Below are positions 45,016 to 54,440 of a stretch of 64,000 nucleotides of DNA, piece after piece; within the stretch, counting starts at the first letter, position 1; every line of letters starts with the position of its first letter. The notes under the pieces are model-generated. The model saw only the letters and a list, made by a program, of their open reading frames with translations, searched no databases and was not told the origin of the DNA. The stretch spans positions 496,001-560,000 of the forward strand of contig NZ_CP132957.1 of NCBI RefSeq assembly GCF_030863805.1. The letters run 5' to 3'. The DNA is from Kineothrix sp. MB12-C1 (lineage in GTDB: Bacteria; Bacillota; Clostridia; Lachnospirales; Lachnospiraceae). The position numbers and the translations under genes were made by a program.

Positions 45016-45402
45016 ATGAAATCCAAACAAGAAAAAATAGAAATTGAACAAAAAGAAAAATTAATTTCGTTCTTACTTGATGAATTAAAAATCAAACAAA
45101 ATAAGGAATCGACTGTTTGTATAGATAAATCTGATGTGTCAAAAATAGGTATGTCCATAAAAGAAATAATAACAAACATTTATATTTTAAACGCTGATTA
45201 TTATCTAACTATTAAAGACAAATCACCAAGCGATGATTTTAGCCGATACTGGACTGTTCAATTACTTTCACCTTGCTTACATTATTTTAGTAACAAAAAA
45301 GAATCAAAAGTTATTAAACGAAACCATTGGATTCAGTTTTGGATACCTGTTTCTATATCCATTTGTGCTCTTGCTGCATCTATAGTAGCCTTAATATTAT
45401 GA
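45016..45402 (+). CDS. C-terminally membrane-anchored small protein, candidate lysogenic-conversion gene
   Basis: The product has 128 residues, ATG behind AAAGGGG. It is encoded opposite to all neighbouring phage genes, with terminator-like hairpins on both sides, which is the layout of a moron. The first roughly 100 residues are soluble and charged, and the last 22 form one transmembrane helix (FWIPVSISICALAASIVALIL). No known family was recognised. Expression in the lysogen and a role at the membrane, such as exclusion of other phages, are inference from placement only. Confidence 0.6.
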   Translation: MKSKQEKIEIEQKEKLISFLLDELKIKQNKESTVCIDKSDVSKIGMSIKEIITNIYILNADYYLTIKDKSPSDDFSRYWTVQLLSPCLHYFSNKKESKVIKRNHWIQFWIPVSISICALAASIVALIL

Positions 45403-45500
45403 CAATAATAGAAATACACAAGGAAATAGTTGATATAATTGATGGAAGCCATTTATATTTTTCGTAAAAAGAAATTTTATCATTCATTATTTACACATCT

Positions 45501-45530
45501 AACCCACACCCATATTTCAGAGTGTGGGTT
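45501..45530. terminator. bidirectional terminator between the tape measure and moron genes
   Basis: Stem AACCCACAC...GTGTGGGTT is followed by TTTCCTTTCTT on the + strand and lies between two convergent genes, 7 bp from the tape measure stop. Confidence 0.8.
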
Positions 45531-45537
45531 TCCTTTC

Positions 45538-48500
45538 TTACTTTCTTAAGACATGTTGTTTTGCATCCAAAGGCAATCTCTGCAATTCATTTAGTAAGTC
45601 TAATGCCTTACTTTCATTTGTTACATTTGGAAGAGTGATATTGAATTGATTATGATTTATAATTGCCTGTTCGTGAGTCTTCATACTTTTAACCATATCA
45701 TTCATTGATTCAGAAGCTTCTAACATAGCCTTTGAAGGAACGCTAAACATATCAACGCCCATATCAGTTAGTCGTAAAAACCTTTTTTGAATATCTATCT
45801 GATCTCTGTTCCATGCCACGGGTACATACTTTGAATTAATTACTCCATTTGCGTAAGCATTTCCAAGTATTTCCCCTTCATTGCTCATGATTCTTTTCGT
45901 CTGTTCTTCATTAAAGACAACAGTGCCTTTGGGTAAATCACTCATAACTGGCTCGGTAGTTAATTCAGTAGTTCCGTTAGGATAAACAGTTAACTCAGGC
46001 TGTCCGTATTCAGAACGGAGAGCATTCTTTTCATCCCTAGGCAACCCCTTATATCCAGTTATTGGTGAATTAGGTATGTTATTGAGATTAACATATTCAG
46101 AAGTTCCACTTGCAAAAGCACTACCAACTGTACCTTGATAATCACGGGTATTGGGAGATCTTGAACTACCTCCTCCTCCATGACCACCAGTATCAATACT
46201 AAGGATTGAAGATGAATTTAGGGCTTCATTTGCCAATTTCCTAATAGCTTCGGCGGCGGCTGCGCATTGTGCTTGGATAGTAGTTGCCATTTCAGTTACA
46301 ATATCTTTAATGAGATTAGCGATACTCTGAATGGAGTTCTCTCCGGTAGCAAATTCATTGAATGATTTTAACCAAGGGTCTTCTAACTTGGCTGCAACTT
46401 CATCTCCACCAGTTTGCATGATATCAACAATACTACCAGAGCCACCTTCGGAATCACTTCCACCCTTTTTCTTGGTTTTGCCTTCCTTAGAACCACTTTC
46501 TCCACCACCTACTCCAATAATTTCAGACAGCCTCGTTTGTAGTTCCTCCCATTTAGGAATATATTCATCTTGAATAATGGCTATTTGTTCAGCAAAAGCT
46601 TCGTTACCAATAGAAAGTGCTGTTTGAAGATTTGTCATTTGTGATTCAATTATAGCAACGGAATCTGATATAGCAGTAGATAATCCTTGGAAACCACTAC
46701 CTACATCACCCTCACTAGAAGAAGTGCCTGTGTCACTTGATACACTTCCAGAAGTCCCTATAATAGAAGAGAAGTCTATCTGTTCAAATTCTTTACATTT
46801 TATTGCGATATTTTCAAACGCTGTAGCGATAGCATTTAATTTCTCAGTGTATCCTTCATCTCCCGGAGTGGGGAATTCTAATGAATCGAATAGTGTTGTC
46901 AGTTCAGAAATTAAATCCTTTAACTTCTGTAATTCATCATTAAGAGGTGTGATACTCGCGGTAGTATTAGAAGCATTCGTTCCAATCTCTCCGACAGCAG
47001 TAGAAGCTTCACTTGCAGAGGTAGAAAGTCCTTCGGTTGCCGTTGCGGTTTCTTCTACGCTCGTAGAAAGAGGGTCAAGTGTTGCAGCTCCAAGATTCTC
47101 AAATGCACCTTTTGTTGAGTCAAGATAACTTACTGTTTCAGCACTGACACCTGAAAACTTGGACATCTGCTCAAGTACACCATCATTGTTTCTGCTTATA
47201 TCCGCAAGAATACCAATATAAGAAGTTTTCAGCTTATCAAATTCTTCGGTTGAGCCACTAAGCAAGGCTTCCATATTAATACCGAGTTCTTGAAGAGTAG
47301 CCTCCATCTGTGCATTCTCAAAAATTTCACCAAGTTCCGTGAATTTATTTTTGGTTTCTTCCAAGCCACTAATTATAGAATCAAAGTGTTTTTCGCTCTT
47401 TTCTATTTCTGAATCCCAATAAGCATTAGATGCGTCCAAAGCTTTTTCAAGTGCTTTCTGTTGGTCTTCCAACAAATCCTTTTGTTTCTCTAGTCCATCT
47501 ATGACTTTTTCTATAGAAGCAATCTCTATTTCACGTTTTGCATCTTCGACTTCTTCACGAGCATCACGAATACCGGTTGTGTCAGCTTCATACGACATTT
47601 GACCATCTTTATACACAAGTTTGGTATTCTGATTCTGCATACGTTCTAAATCATACTGTGCTTTTTGAAGGTCTAATTCTCTTTTCCTTGCATCGGCAGC
47701 ATCATTAATAGCATCTATGAGATCTTGTTTTGCTTCGACTTCTTTGTCAATAGCATCTATTTGTTCTTCGATTTCATCTATCTGATTCTGATAAAAGTCC
47801 TCGGCTGCTTTCTTTTGAGCTTCTAAACTTTCGATTTGAGCATCGCGCTCTTTTTGAATAGAGTTGATTCGTTTGTCGATTTGCTTAGTTATATACGAAA
47901 AAGCTGATTCATATAAGGATTTCATACCCTGTAAATATTGATTCTCGTACTTAGCCATTTCATCAATATACTTTTCTTTTTGACGAAAGTATTTTACATA
48001 TAATTTCCTTAACGCATCTAAATATTGTTTTTCTGTAATTTTTCCACGATTTTTTAAATCATCTAGTTTAGAAAGTTCTTTCTCAAATGCTTCAAGGTAT
48101 TCATCTGCGGCTTCTTTGCCAGCTTTACCAGCGGCTTTAGAACCAGAATTACCATTAAAATCTATCTCTGGTAATTTATAATTTAATAACTCATCCTTTG
48201 AATTTTGTACAGCTTCATTTACACCTCTCGCAGCCAGAGCCATTCCTTGTTTATCGCCAGAAGCCACGGCAGCATCAAAACTAGCCTTTGCATTTGCTAA
48301 AGAAACAAGAGAAGATGAAGTAATATTAGCCGCATCAGCAAGCGCAAGGATTTGTTGAATATCAGAAGTAGCATTTATTTGGGTAGAATTGACAAGTAAT
48401 TTCTTTAACTGTAGGAGAGCCAGTGCTTCTCCACAATTGTCAGCCGCAAGTTGCTCCCGTACAAATCCAGAAATTTGTTCCTCGGTATAATTGGATAAAT

Positions 48501-51500
48501 CTTTTCCCGCTTGTGCAGCTTCTTCTTTCGCCGCTACGTATTCTGCATATGAATATCCAAGTGTAGATATCATTACTTCTTCGCTATTCATGATACCAAG
48601 AGATTCTAACAGGGACTGAATTAATAGGTATTGTTCTCCACTTGCCTGAGAAAGGCTAGGACTTAACGAACTTGTCACAGTTGTAGCAATATTATTAAAA
48701 GTACTCTTCACCTCGTCAACAGTAGAAGAGGAGTCTGTAAGAGTTTTTACAAAATCATCATAAGAGGATACATCAATATTTAAACCAGCTTTGTTTAACT
48801 CTTCAATAGATGATTGGATATCTTTAAACATAGAGAGATCTACATTTTCAAGAGTAAATATTTCTTTTCCATCTTCAATTGTAAAGATTTTCTGATATAC
48901 AGATTGTAAGGAATCGAAAGTCGGCTTTAGTTGAGTGTCAAGTTGGTCTATAATACTGGAAATAGAAAATATCTCTATATCTGGTTCTATATTTTCACTT
49001 TCTAATTCTTCCTGAATTTTAGCATATAATCCAGAAAAATCCTCTGCCAGCAAATCTTTAAATGCTGATTGTAACCCCTCATTTGCACCCGTAGCATCTG
49101 CAATGGCATTTTCCATTTTCTGATACTCTTCTGCTGTTGTTGGAATTGTATTCTGTACCAGATAATCAAGTTTCAGCTCCTCATATCTTTTGCTGATATA
49201 CGTATCCAAGTCATCCGACATAGCATTTATAGCATTATTAATATCGTTATAAATCTGTGTATCAAGGAGTGCTTCATTATCCTTTGAAGAAGCCACTAAA
49301 TTCTCTCTTGCCTTTAATAGTGCATTGTAATACTCCACGGCATCATCTGGGTTGTCTGAATTAATATCCCAAGATATATTTCCCCAAGTTCTATTCATCG
49401 CTTCATACTCTTTAAGCGCATCTGAAACAATCTCTACTGCTTTTGTTGCATCATTGGAAAGTTTTTTGCCTTGTGAGTTAGAATCAACAGAAACCGTTGA
49501 ACCACCAATATCACTCCAGATAGTATCTTTAAGTGTATCTTCTGCTGACTTTCTTCCAACAACGGCAGATGTATATTGATTTTTTAGTTCTTCTTTCGTT
49601 AATTCTTGAAGCTTTTTGGTATATTCTTCTGTCCCTTGAGATAAACCTTTTAGAGCGTCAGCTCTCTCACCAAGAGCAACCGTTATATTCTCGATAACAC
49701 CCCTATACTCATCTTCCTCTGATGATGTTTTGTCCTGAATGGAATTTAATCTCGAATATTCTATATAAAGTTTTTTCAATTCATTTGCTGTATCAATAGC
49801 ACCATCCGATGCCTTAATATTTGCTTGTCTCGTTTCTTCAACTTTTTGCTTATATGAATTATAAGCCATCGTTGCTGCTGAAATTGTGGCAATAATAACG
49901 GTAAAAGGATTTGCTAAAAGTGTATTCCATAATCCAAGAGCTGCATTTTTCAAAGTAGTAGTTGCTACCGTAAGTCCATTGTTAGCGGTAGTTAGCCCCC
50001 ACGTTTCTAATTGCAGTTTTGCTTCCTCAATACTAAGTCCACTATTAACAAGCATCTGTTCACGCTGTGCACTTGATAGATTTTTAGAGGATAAGAGAAG
50101 TTTCATTTGACTCTGTGTAAGATTATTTGATAATAATAAAAGCTTATCAAAATCATTTGTGGATATAGATGTCTGTTTTGCTATATTTAAAGCATTTTGA
50201 AACTGATTTAGAGATATATATGCTTCATTAATTCCCGTTTTTAATGATAAAAATGCTTTGACTCCACCTGTCAAAGCTAACCCAGTGAAGATACCTTTAA
50301 GAGCATTCGTTTCATTAATAAAATCTACAAGTGCGGTTGTTGCATCTAATATTCCTGAGTATATTGAATCAAAGTCCGAATTCATTACCATTGATTCAAA
50401 AGAAGCTTGCAAAGTATTTTCTTTTGCTTCTAAAGAATTCATATAGGAATTATTGAACTTATCTAACGCTGTTCCTGCTGAATTAGCTGCTACTTCTGTT
50501 AATTCAAGAGTCTTATTATAGCCTTGCATCAAAGCAATAAAACGGTTTTGCTGTCTTGTTCCTGCAAACGCTTTAGCAATTGCCGACTGCTGTACAGAAG
50601 AATAACTATCCCATCCATGTGCTACTTCATCAATGACTGTCTCAAAATTTCTAAACTCTTGATTTGTGTCACGCAACTTTATACCAAGAGAATCTAAAAT
50701 AGTTTCAACTTCTGATAGACTTTCACCATCATCATCTATAAACTGACCTATTTTAACATTCCTGTACCGTGACAAAACAGTATTCATAAATGTACCAATA
50801 GTCTCTGCTGATTGTTGTGTCTTGTCCTGTACCGTTGCTGTCATTGCTGCTAATTTATTAAAAGAAACACCTGCCAAATCTGCACTGGACGCAGAATATT
50901 TTAATGCTGTGGCTACATCCCCAGCACTTGTAGCTGCTTCCATATCAATTGCCACCATTGCGTCCAAGGCTTTGCCAACTTCATGAATGGACATTTCATA
51001 TCCATTCATTACAGCAAGTAAATTCTCCGTGGACGAGCCAGAATCAAGCTTTCCTAATTTTGAAAGCATAATACTATCTTTAATTAAAGCCTGAGCTTCA
51101 TTCATATCCTTACCAGCACGTAAATAATCATCTGCTGCTGATGTTATCTGAGTTGTGGTACTAGCTAATTGCTTCCCATAAAAATTATAATCTTTCACCA
51201 ATCCAGATACGGCTTTCCGGCTCATATTTGTTGCTACTGACAAATCAGTAATAGCTTTGTCTATTTCTAGCATTGACTGCTTAAAATTTTTACTTGCTTG
51301 ATTTATTTCTCTAAGGACAATCAAATATGAGGTCATAGCCAATTTTCCGGTAGAAAATGTATTACTAATTGCCGACTTCAACTTGCCGAATATACTACTG
51401 GATTCATTTGCTATTTTTGATAACTGTTTAATATTTTGCGCTGTATTATTTACACTGCTACTATCTGCATCAACATTTATTTTATGTTTTTCTTTTTCAA

Positions 51501-51570
51501 GCTCCGATAACTGTTTTCTTAATTGGCTATCATCCAAATTCGCCTTAATATTTATCTGTTTTTCTGACAC
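45538..51570 (-). CDS. phage tail tape measure protein (TP901-type core)
   Basis: The product has 2010 residues from GTG 51570, with GGAGG at 6 nt. The N-terminal 60 residues form a coiled coil; the TP901 core follows, with the diagnostic AIAKAFAGTRQQNRFIALMQG near residues 330-350 and hydrophobic helices after it. Long charged coiled coils occupy about 1200-1400, and a Gly/Ser-rich, low-complexity region leads to the C-terminus. It sets tail length and passes into the host during injection, implying a long tail near 300 nm by the usual scaling. No peptidase or lysozyme domain was seen. Confidence 0.95.
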   Translation of the reverse strand: MSEKQINIKANLDDSQLRKQLSELEKEKHKINVDADSSSVNNTAQNIKQLSKIANESSSIFGKLKSAISNTFSTGKLAMTSYLIVLREINQASKNFKQSMLEIDKAITDLSVATNMSRKAVSGLVKDYNFYGKQLASTTTQITSAADDYLRAGKDMNEAQALIKDSIMLSKLGKLDSGSSTENLLAVMNGYEMSIHEVGKALDAMVAIDMEAATSAGDVATALKYSASSADLAGVSFNKLAAMTATVQDKTQQSAETIGTFMNTVLSRYRNVKIGQFIDDDGESLSEVETILDSLGIKLRDTNQEFRNFETVIDEVAHGWDSYSSVQQSAIAKAFAGTRQQNRFIALMQGYNKTLELTEVAANSAGTALDKFNNSYMNSLEAKENTLQASFESMVMNSDFDSIYSGILDATTALVDFINETNALKGIFTGLALTGGVKAFLSLKTGINEAYISLNQFQNALNIAKQTSISTNDFDKLLLLSNNLTQSQMKLLLSSKNLSSAQREQMLVNSGLSIEEAKLQLETWGLTTANNGLTVATTTLKNAALGLWNTLLANPFTVIIATISAATMAYNSYKQKVEETRQANIKASDGAIDTANELKKLYIEYSRLNSIQDKTSSEEDEYRGVIENITVALGERADALKGLSQGTEEYTKKLQELTKEELKNQYTSAVVGRKSAEDTLKDTIWSDIGGSTVSVDSNSQGKKLSNDATKAVEIVSDALKEYEAMNRTWGNISWDINSDNPDDAVEYYNALLKARENLVASSKDNEALLDTQIYNDINNAINAMSDDLDTYISKRYEELKLDYLVQNTIPTTAEEYQKMENAIADATGANEGLQSAFKDLLAEDFSGLYAKIQEELESENIEPDIEIFSISSIIDQLDTQLKPTFDSLQSVYQKIFTIEDGKEIFTLENVDLSMFKDIQSSIEELNKAGLNIDVSSYDDFVKTLTDSSSTVDEVKSTFNNIATTVTSSLSPSLSQASGEQYLLIQSLLESLGIMNSEEVMISTLGYSYAEYVAAKEEAAQAGKDLSNYTEEQISGFVREQLAADNCGEALALLQLKKLLVNSTQINATSDIQQILALADAANITSSSLVSLANAKASFDAAVASGDKQGMALAARGVNEAVQNSKDELLNYKLPEIDFNGNSGSKAAGKAGKEAADEYLEAFEKELSKLDDLKNRGKITEKQYLDALRKLYVKYFRQKEKYIDEMAKYENQYLQGMKSLYESAFSYITKQIDKRINSIQKERDAQIESLEAQKKAAEDFYQNQIDEIEEQIDAIDKEVEAKQDLIDAINDAADARKRELDLQKAQYDLERMQNQNTKLVYKDGQMSYEADTTGIRDAREEVEDAKREIEIASIEKVIDGLEKQKDLLEDQQKALEKALDASNAYWDSEIEKSEKHFDSIISGLEETKNKFTELGEIFENAQMEATLQELGINMEALLSGSTEEFDKLKTSYIGILADISRNNDGVLEQMSKFSGVSAETVSYLDSTKGAFENLGAATLDPLSTSVEETATATEGLSTSASEASTAVGEIGTNASNTTASITPLNDELQKLKDLISELTTLFDSLEFPTPGDEGYTEKLNAIATAFENIAIKCKEFEQIDFSSIIGTSGSVSSDTGTSSSEGDVGSGFQGLSTAISDSVAIIESQMTNLQTALSIGNEAFAEQIAIIQDEYIPKWEELQTRLSEIIGVGGGESGSKEGKTKKKGGSDSEGGSGSIVDIMQTGGDEVAAKLEDPWLKSFNEFATGENSIQSIANLIKDIVTEMATTIQAQCAAAAEAIRKLANEALNSSSILSIDTGGHGGGGSSRSPNTRDYQGTVGSAFASGTSEYVNLNNIPNSPITGYKGLPRDEKNALRSEYGQPELTVYPNGTTELTTEPVMSDLPKGTVVFNEEQTKRIMSNEGEILGNAYANGVINSKYVPVAWNRDQIDIQKRFLRLTDMGVDMFSVPSKAMLEASESMNDMVKSMKTHEQAIINHNQFNITLPNVTNESKALDLLNELQRLPLDAKQHVLRK

Positions 51571-51614
51571 TCATAACCTCCATTATTAAAATAAGAAGCA
51601 TTTCAGCTTCTAAA

Positions 51615-52079
51615 TCAAGTAATATTATATTTTCTTCTCCGCATTCCTTTTACCAACGCATCATCGACACGATTTGTTCTCTCAATCTCATATTTTGTAT
51701 TGTCGAGAAAAGGTCTTGGTAGATTGAATTCACCAAAATAATCATAATAATAACCATTTACTCCGTCACCACCATTAATCAAATCAGCTAAACCGACACC
51801 ATGATTGTATGTACCATATCCATCATTAAATTTTGTTTTATTGTCTACAGTCAGACTCATATTATTGACTTCGCCAATTATATTTTCTGGATCATCAATA
51901 CCGTTATGTTCCCTTCTCTCATATATTTTGGGAGAGTATGCGCGAAAAACGTCATCCTGAATATGTTCTAACTCAATATTTTTCACCTCATCCAGAACTT
52001 CATCTATCAGCACATCCTCTATATCACTTCTAATATCGTTTAGTAATTTATCTATATCATAATAACCGTTCTTTTTCAT
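51615..52079 (-). CDS. phage structural protein, possibly tail-completion/HK97 gp10-like
   Basis: The product has 154 residues, acidic, with an N-terminal helical region (IDKLLNDIRSDIEDVLIDEV), then YSPKIYERREHNG and a C-terminal tail. Proteins with a helical start and a Y-x-R-R-E-x-N-G element are seen among phage head-tail joining or tail-completion proteins of Clostridia, but I cannot assign it firmly. It lies directly upstream of the tape measure gene, 8 bp after the next gene upstream. The Shine-Dalgarno AAAGG is only 1 nt from the ATG, which is poor. Confidence 0.55.
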   Translation of the reverse strand: MKKNGYYDIDKLLNDIRSDIEDVLIDEVLDEVKNIELEHIQDDVFRAYSPKIYERREHNGIDDPENIIGEVNNMSLTVDNKTKFNDGYGTYNHGVGLADLINGGDGVNGYYYDYFGEFNLPRPFLDNTKYEIERTNRVDDALVKGMRRRKYNIT

Positions 52080-52087
52080 ACCTTTAT

Positions 52088-52525
52088 CTAAACCGTTCTA
52101 TCCAAACCAGTTAAAAATTTGTTTAATGAATATCCAAATAAATCCAACGAATTAGTTAAATCATTCTTTTCAAATGTTCTTTTATTAAATTCCAGCTTAT
52201 CCTCTCTTGAAAATTTGGAATAAGATTCAATCATTTTATTCATGATATCTTCCACATCTTCATTTTGGGATTTTTCTAAAATTTTACTTAACTCCATAAT
52301 ACCCATACTAATTTTACGATAAGTATCTAGGAGCTGATTGCAATCATCAAGCAATTTTAAAGCACGAGTTTCATCGTTACAAAACCTAAAAATATCATCT
52401 ATTTTAATTACTTCCATTAATAAACTTCTCTTTTCTGGTTCAAGCTCTCCCAATGCGGACAGTACCTGACCGTCTGTAAACCTAACCTCGTACTGATTTA
52501 TTACTTCTGTTTCATTATTCTGCAT
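52088..52525 (-). CDS. phage protein of unknown function upstream of the tape measure gene
   Basis: The product has 145 residues, helical and acidic, with no known motif. It occupies a slot where tail assembly chaperones are often found (within two genes upstream of the tape measure gene). The ATG lies behind GAAGGAAAAA. No slippery heptamer with a second overlapping frame was found near its end, so a classical frameshifted chaperone pair is not supported. A tail assembly role is inference from position. Confidence 0.5.
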   Translation of the reverse strand: MQNNETEVINQYEVRFTDGQVLSALGELEPEKRSLLMEVIKIDDIFRFCNDETRALKLLDDCNQLLDTYRKISMGIMELSKILEKSQNEDVEDIMNKMIESYSKFSREDKLEFNKRTFEKNDLTNSLDLFGYSLNKFLTGLDRTV

Positions 52526-52541
52526 TAATTTTTCCTTCTTT

Positions 52542-52709
52542 CTATATAATTTCTATATCTAAATAGTTGTGATACACATCTTCCATCTCACATAAATAAT
52601 TCATGTCATTATCTTTTATAGCACGTAAATAGACCGTAGCAAAAATAATAGCTACAACTTCATAAATAGAATTGGTTCCTTTAACTCTATCACCTATATT
52701 TAATTTCAT
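52542..52709 (-). CDS. 55-residue phage protein
   Basis: ATG 52709 has GAGGAGA at good spacing. The product begins MKLNIGDRVKGTNSIYEVV, a small beta-barrel-like opening (G-D-x-V-x-G), then VYLRAIKDNDMNYLCEMEDV. Its size and pattern suggest a KOW/SH3-like small barrel, but the family is not recognised. It sits in a run of short genes on the - strand leading to the tape measure operon. Confidence 0.6.
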   Translation of the reverse strand: MKLNIGDRVKGTNSIYEVVAIIFATVYLRAIKDNDMNYLCEMEDVYHNYLDIEII

Positions 52710-52748
52710 ATTTCTCCTCTTCTGGGGATTTTTAATATGAGAATATAA

Positions 52749-52925
52749 TTATTTTTCAGTAAGATATGCTTCTAATTTTTTGAATAAGTGGGGATAAAGA
52801 TCAATTTTATTGTTACGAAATTTTGATAGAACACCAGCGTCAATTCCTATGGTTTCTGCAATATAGCTTTGCTTTTCCTTTTTCAGTCTTAAATTATAAA
52901 TATTTCTTAGTTCTTCTTGTGTCAT
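52749..52925 (-). CDS. 58-residue XRE-like helix-turn-helix protein
   Basis: ATG 52925 lies behind AAGGAG. The product MTQEELRNIYNLRLKKEKQS is followed by YIAETIGIDAGVLSKFRNNK, which has the two-helix spacing of an XRE/Cro-type HTH (QSYIAETIGIDAGVLSKF). It is short, lacking a dimerisation domain. It could regulate the adjoining small-gene run or act as a Cro-like switch. It is co-directional with the 55-residue gene 40 bp downstream. Confidence 0.7.
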   Translation of the reverse strand: MTQEELRNIYNLRLKKEKQSYIAETIGIDAGVLSKFRNNKIDLYPHLFKKLEAYLTEK

Positions 52926-53475
52926 AATTACTCCTTTCTATTTTTTTTGCTATGCTTATTTTTATTGATAAAATTAATTTAGACACGACCACATGTGATC
53001 GCATCTATGATTTATACAGTATATTTTAGGGGGTATCAAATTTGACCCTCCTTGATCTATTCTCAAAGAGTGTGCAGCCAAAGAATCTACACCTTCAAAT
53101 GCAATGATTGTAGGTGCGAGTAATAGACATTTTTATATCAAAAAAGAGAGACTGTTTGATATGCCCCTGTCAAGTAGACAAGTCAAATATCAAAGACAGT
53201 CTCTCTTTTATAATGTAGAATTATAAGTTAATACTTATTTTTCTACTAGAAGAATGTTAAATGCTACCGAATGGATGGTGGCAAATAAGGAATTGGCATA
53301 CAAAAGCACCTACCTTTTGAGTAAGTGCTTTTGGAATGTAGTAAAGCCCTATTCACAAATATGAATGGGCTTTAATGATGTAGTTATACTTAATAGCAAT
53401 ATTGCTAAAAATATCTTATATATGTTAATTAAATAATAATATAATAATTGAAAAATGTCAAGTATATAATTAATT
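52926..53475. other. 550-bp stretch without a convincing gene: three strong hairpins and a possible IS remnant
   Basis: Three hairpins stand in a row. 53139-53211 is a long one with 14-bp outer arms AAAAGAGAGACTGT and inner TTTGATAT/ATATCAAA. 53298-53331 has arms AAAAGCAC/GTGCTTTT, and 53343-53374 has AAAGCCC/GGGCTTT. On the - strand, a frame from about 53130 to 52974 is open for some 50 codons and ends in a Cys/His-rich tail, but it has no proper start. The CTCAAAGAGTGTGCAGCC segment looks like sequence found near IS ends. A decayed insertion or small RNA locus is possible. Confidence 0.4.
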
Positions 53476-54111
53476 CTATTCTAAAAGAGGTAAAAAAGAT
53501 TTTGCCAGTTTCAGGTCTATATCTCTCATCAGTTTCGTGTCAGAGATACTCCCAATAACCTTTTGTATTCTATTTTTCGACACTGATCGTATTTGATATA
53601 GTATAATATAAGAATCTGAATCAATTTCTTCATAATCAGTCTTTCTTATTATCATAGTATCATCTTGTTCATCGACTGGTATCTCATCAAGTTTATCTTC
53701 TTTACAGGATGTTACTGGCAATACAATTATATAGTCTGTGTATGATTTTACAACAATAGCCGTATGTGTAAATGCGAATTCTTTACCTAAATTACTTGTC
53801 CCGAAATCAATACTAATCATGTCACCATGCTTATAATTTCTATCATAATAAGTTATATCCTTATTTTCACCGAATAATCTTGTTTTTTTCCTATTCTTAC
53901 CAAAAATCCCATATTGATTTAATAATCCTTGCCACAATATGTATTTTGCCGCTCTTTCACGATTTTGACTATATAAAACTATTTTTGTATCCTCTAAAAC
54001 ATTTTTTATTTCTTCTTTAATAATTGGACTAGTATATGCCTTTTTATCTTTGTCTTCTGAATTCATATTTTTAAGACTATTTATAATCTTTTTAGCATTA
54101 AAATTTTCCAT
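53476..54111 (-). CDS. MazF/PemK-like toxin with N-terminal extension, no antitoxin partner
   Basis: The product has 211 residues from ATG 54111 behind AGGGGAA. Residues about 90-211 carry the PemK/MazF fold signature: GDMISIDFGTSNLG, HTAIVVKSYTDYIIVLPVTS and the C-terminal QIRSVSKNRI with a final helix. Such proteins are sequence-specific endoribonucleases. The first roughly 85 residues are a charged helical extension. No MazE-like gene is adjacent, so the extension may provide self-control, or the protein may have a role other than toxin-antitoxin, for instance in host takeover. Confidence 0.8.
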   Translation of the reverse strand: MENFNAKKIINSLKNMNSEDKDKKAYTSPIIKEEIKNVLEDTKIVLYSQNRERAAKYILWQGLLNQYGIFGKNRKKTRLFGENKDITYYDRNYKHGDMISIDFGTSNLGKEFAFTHTAIVVKSYTDYIIVLPVTSCKEDKLDEIPVDEQDDTMIIRKTDYEEIDSDSYIILYQIRSVSKNRIQKVIGSISDTKLMRDIDLKLAKSFLPLLE

Positions 54112-54440
54112 TAATATTCCCCTATCATCAGTATTATAATATACCATTATATACCACATTCCGACAAAAGGGGAGATAGAACGTTTGTTTCTTCGCGCCA
54201 ACGAATTTTTACTAACAACTAAATGAAAGACTATCTAATCAAACTTTTGAAGCTATAATAAGACTCGAAAAAATTGATATAATAAAATTTAGAATTTTGC
54301 TATTTACATCTACTAAAATATATGATATATTTATATTGGGATTTTATATCCACAATTCCATAAAACATTATAAAGAATAGAAGCACTACTCGACTTACGG
54401 TTCTTTCATGCATCCCTTCATAGGTAAATATTGAAAACCT
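54112..54440. other. 329-bp intergenic stretch, AT-rich, containing the toxin gene promoter region
   Basis: No ORF with a start and ribosome-binding site is visible on either strand. On the - strand, TTGTCG and TATATT/TATAAT-like boxes lie at about 54172-54138, just upstream of the MazF-like gene. The rest (54200-54440) is A/T-rich spacer between the polymerase-like gene end and the toxin gene. Confidence 0.5.

Noticed and set aside
52974-53039. A 21-residue Cys/His-rich peptide gene with TTG start and AAGGAGGG
   Set aside because: The same frame stays open upstream of the start for about 30 codons and the region resembles mobile-element debris, so the ribosome-binding site may be fortuitous.
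53252-53362. A 36-codon + strand ORF over the hairpins
   Set aside because: It runs through two strong stem-loops, has a weak ribosome-binding site and no recognisable sequence.
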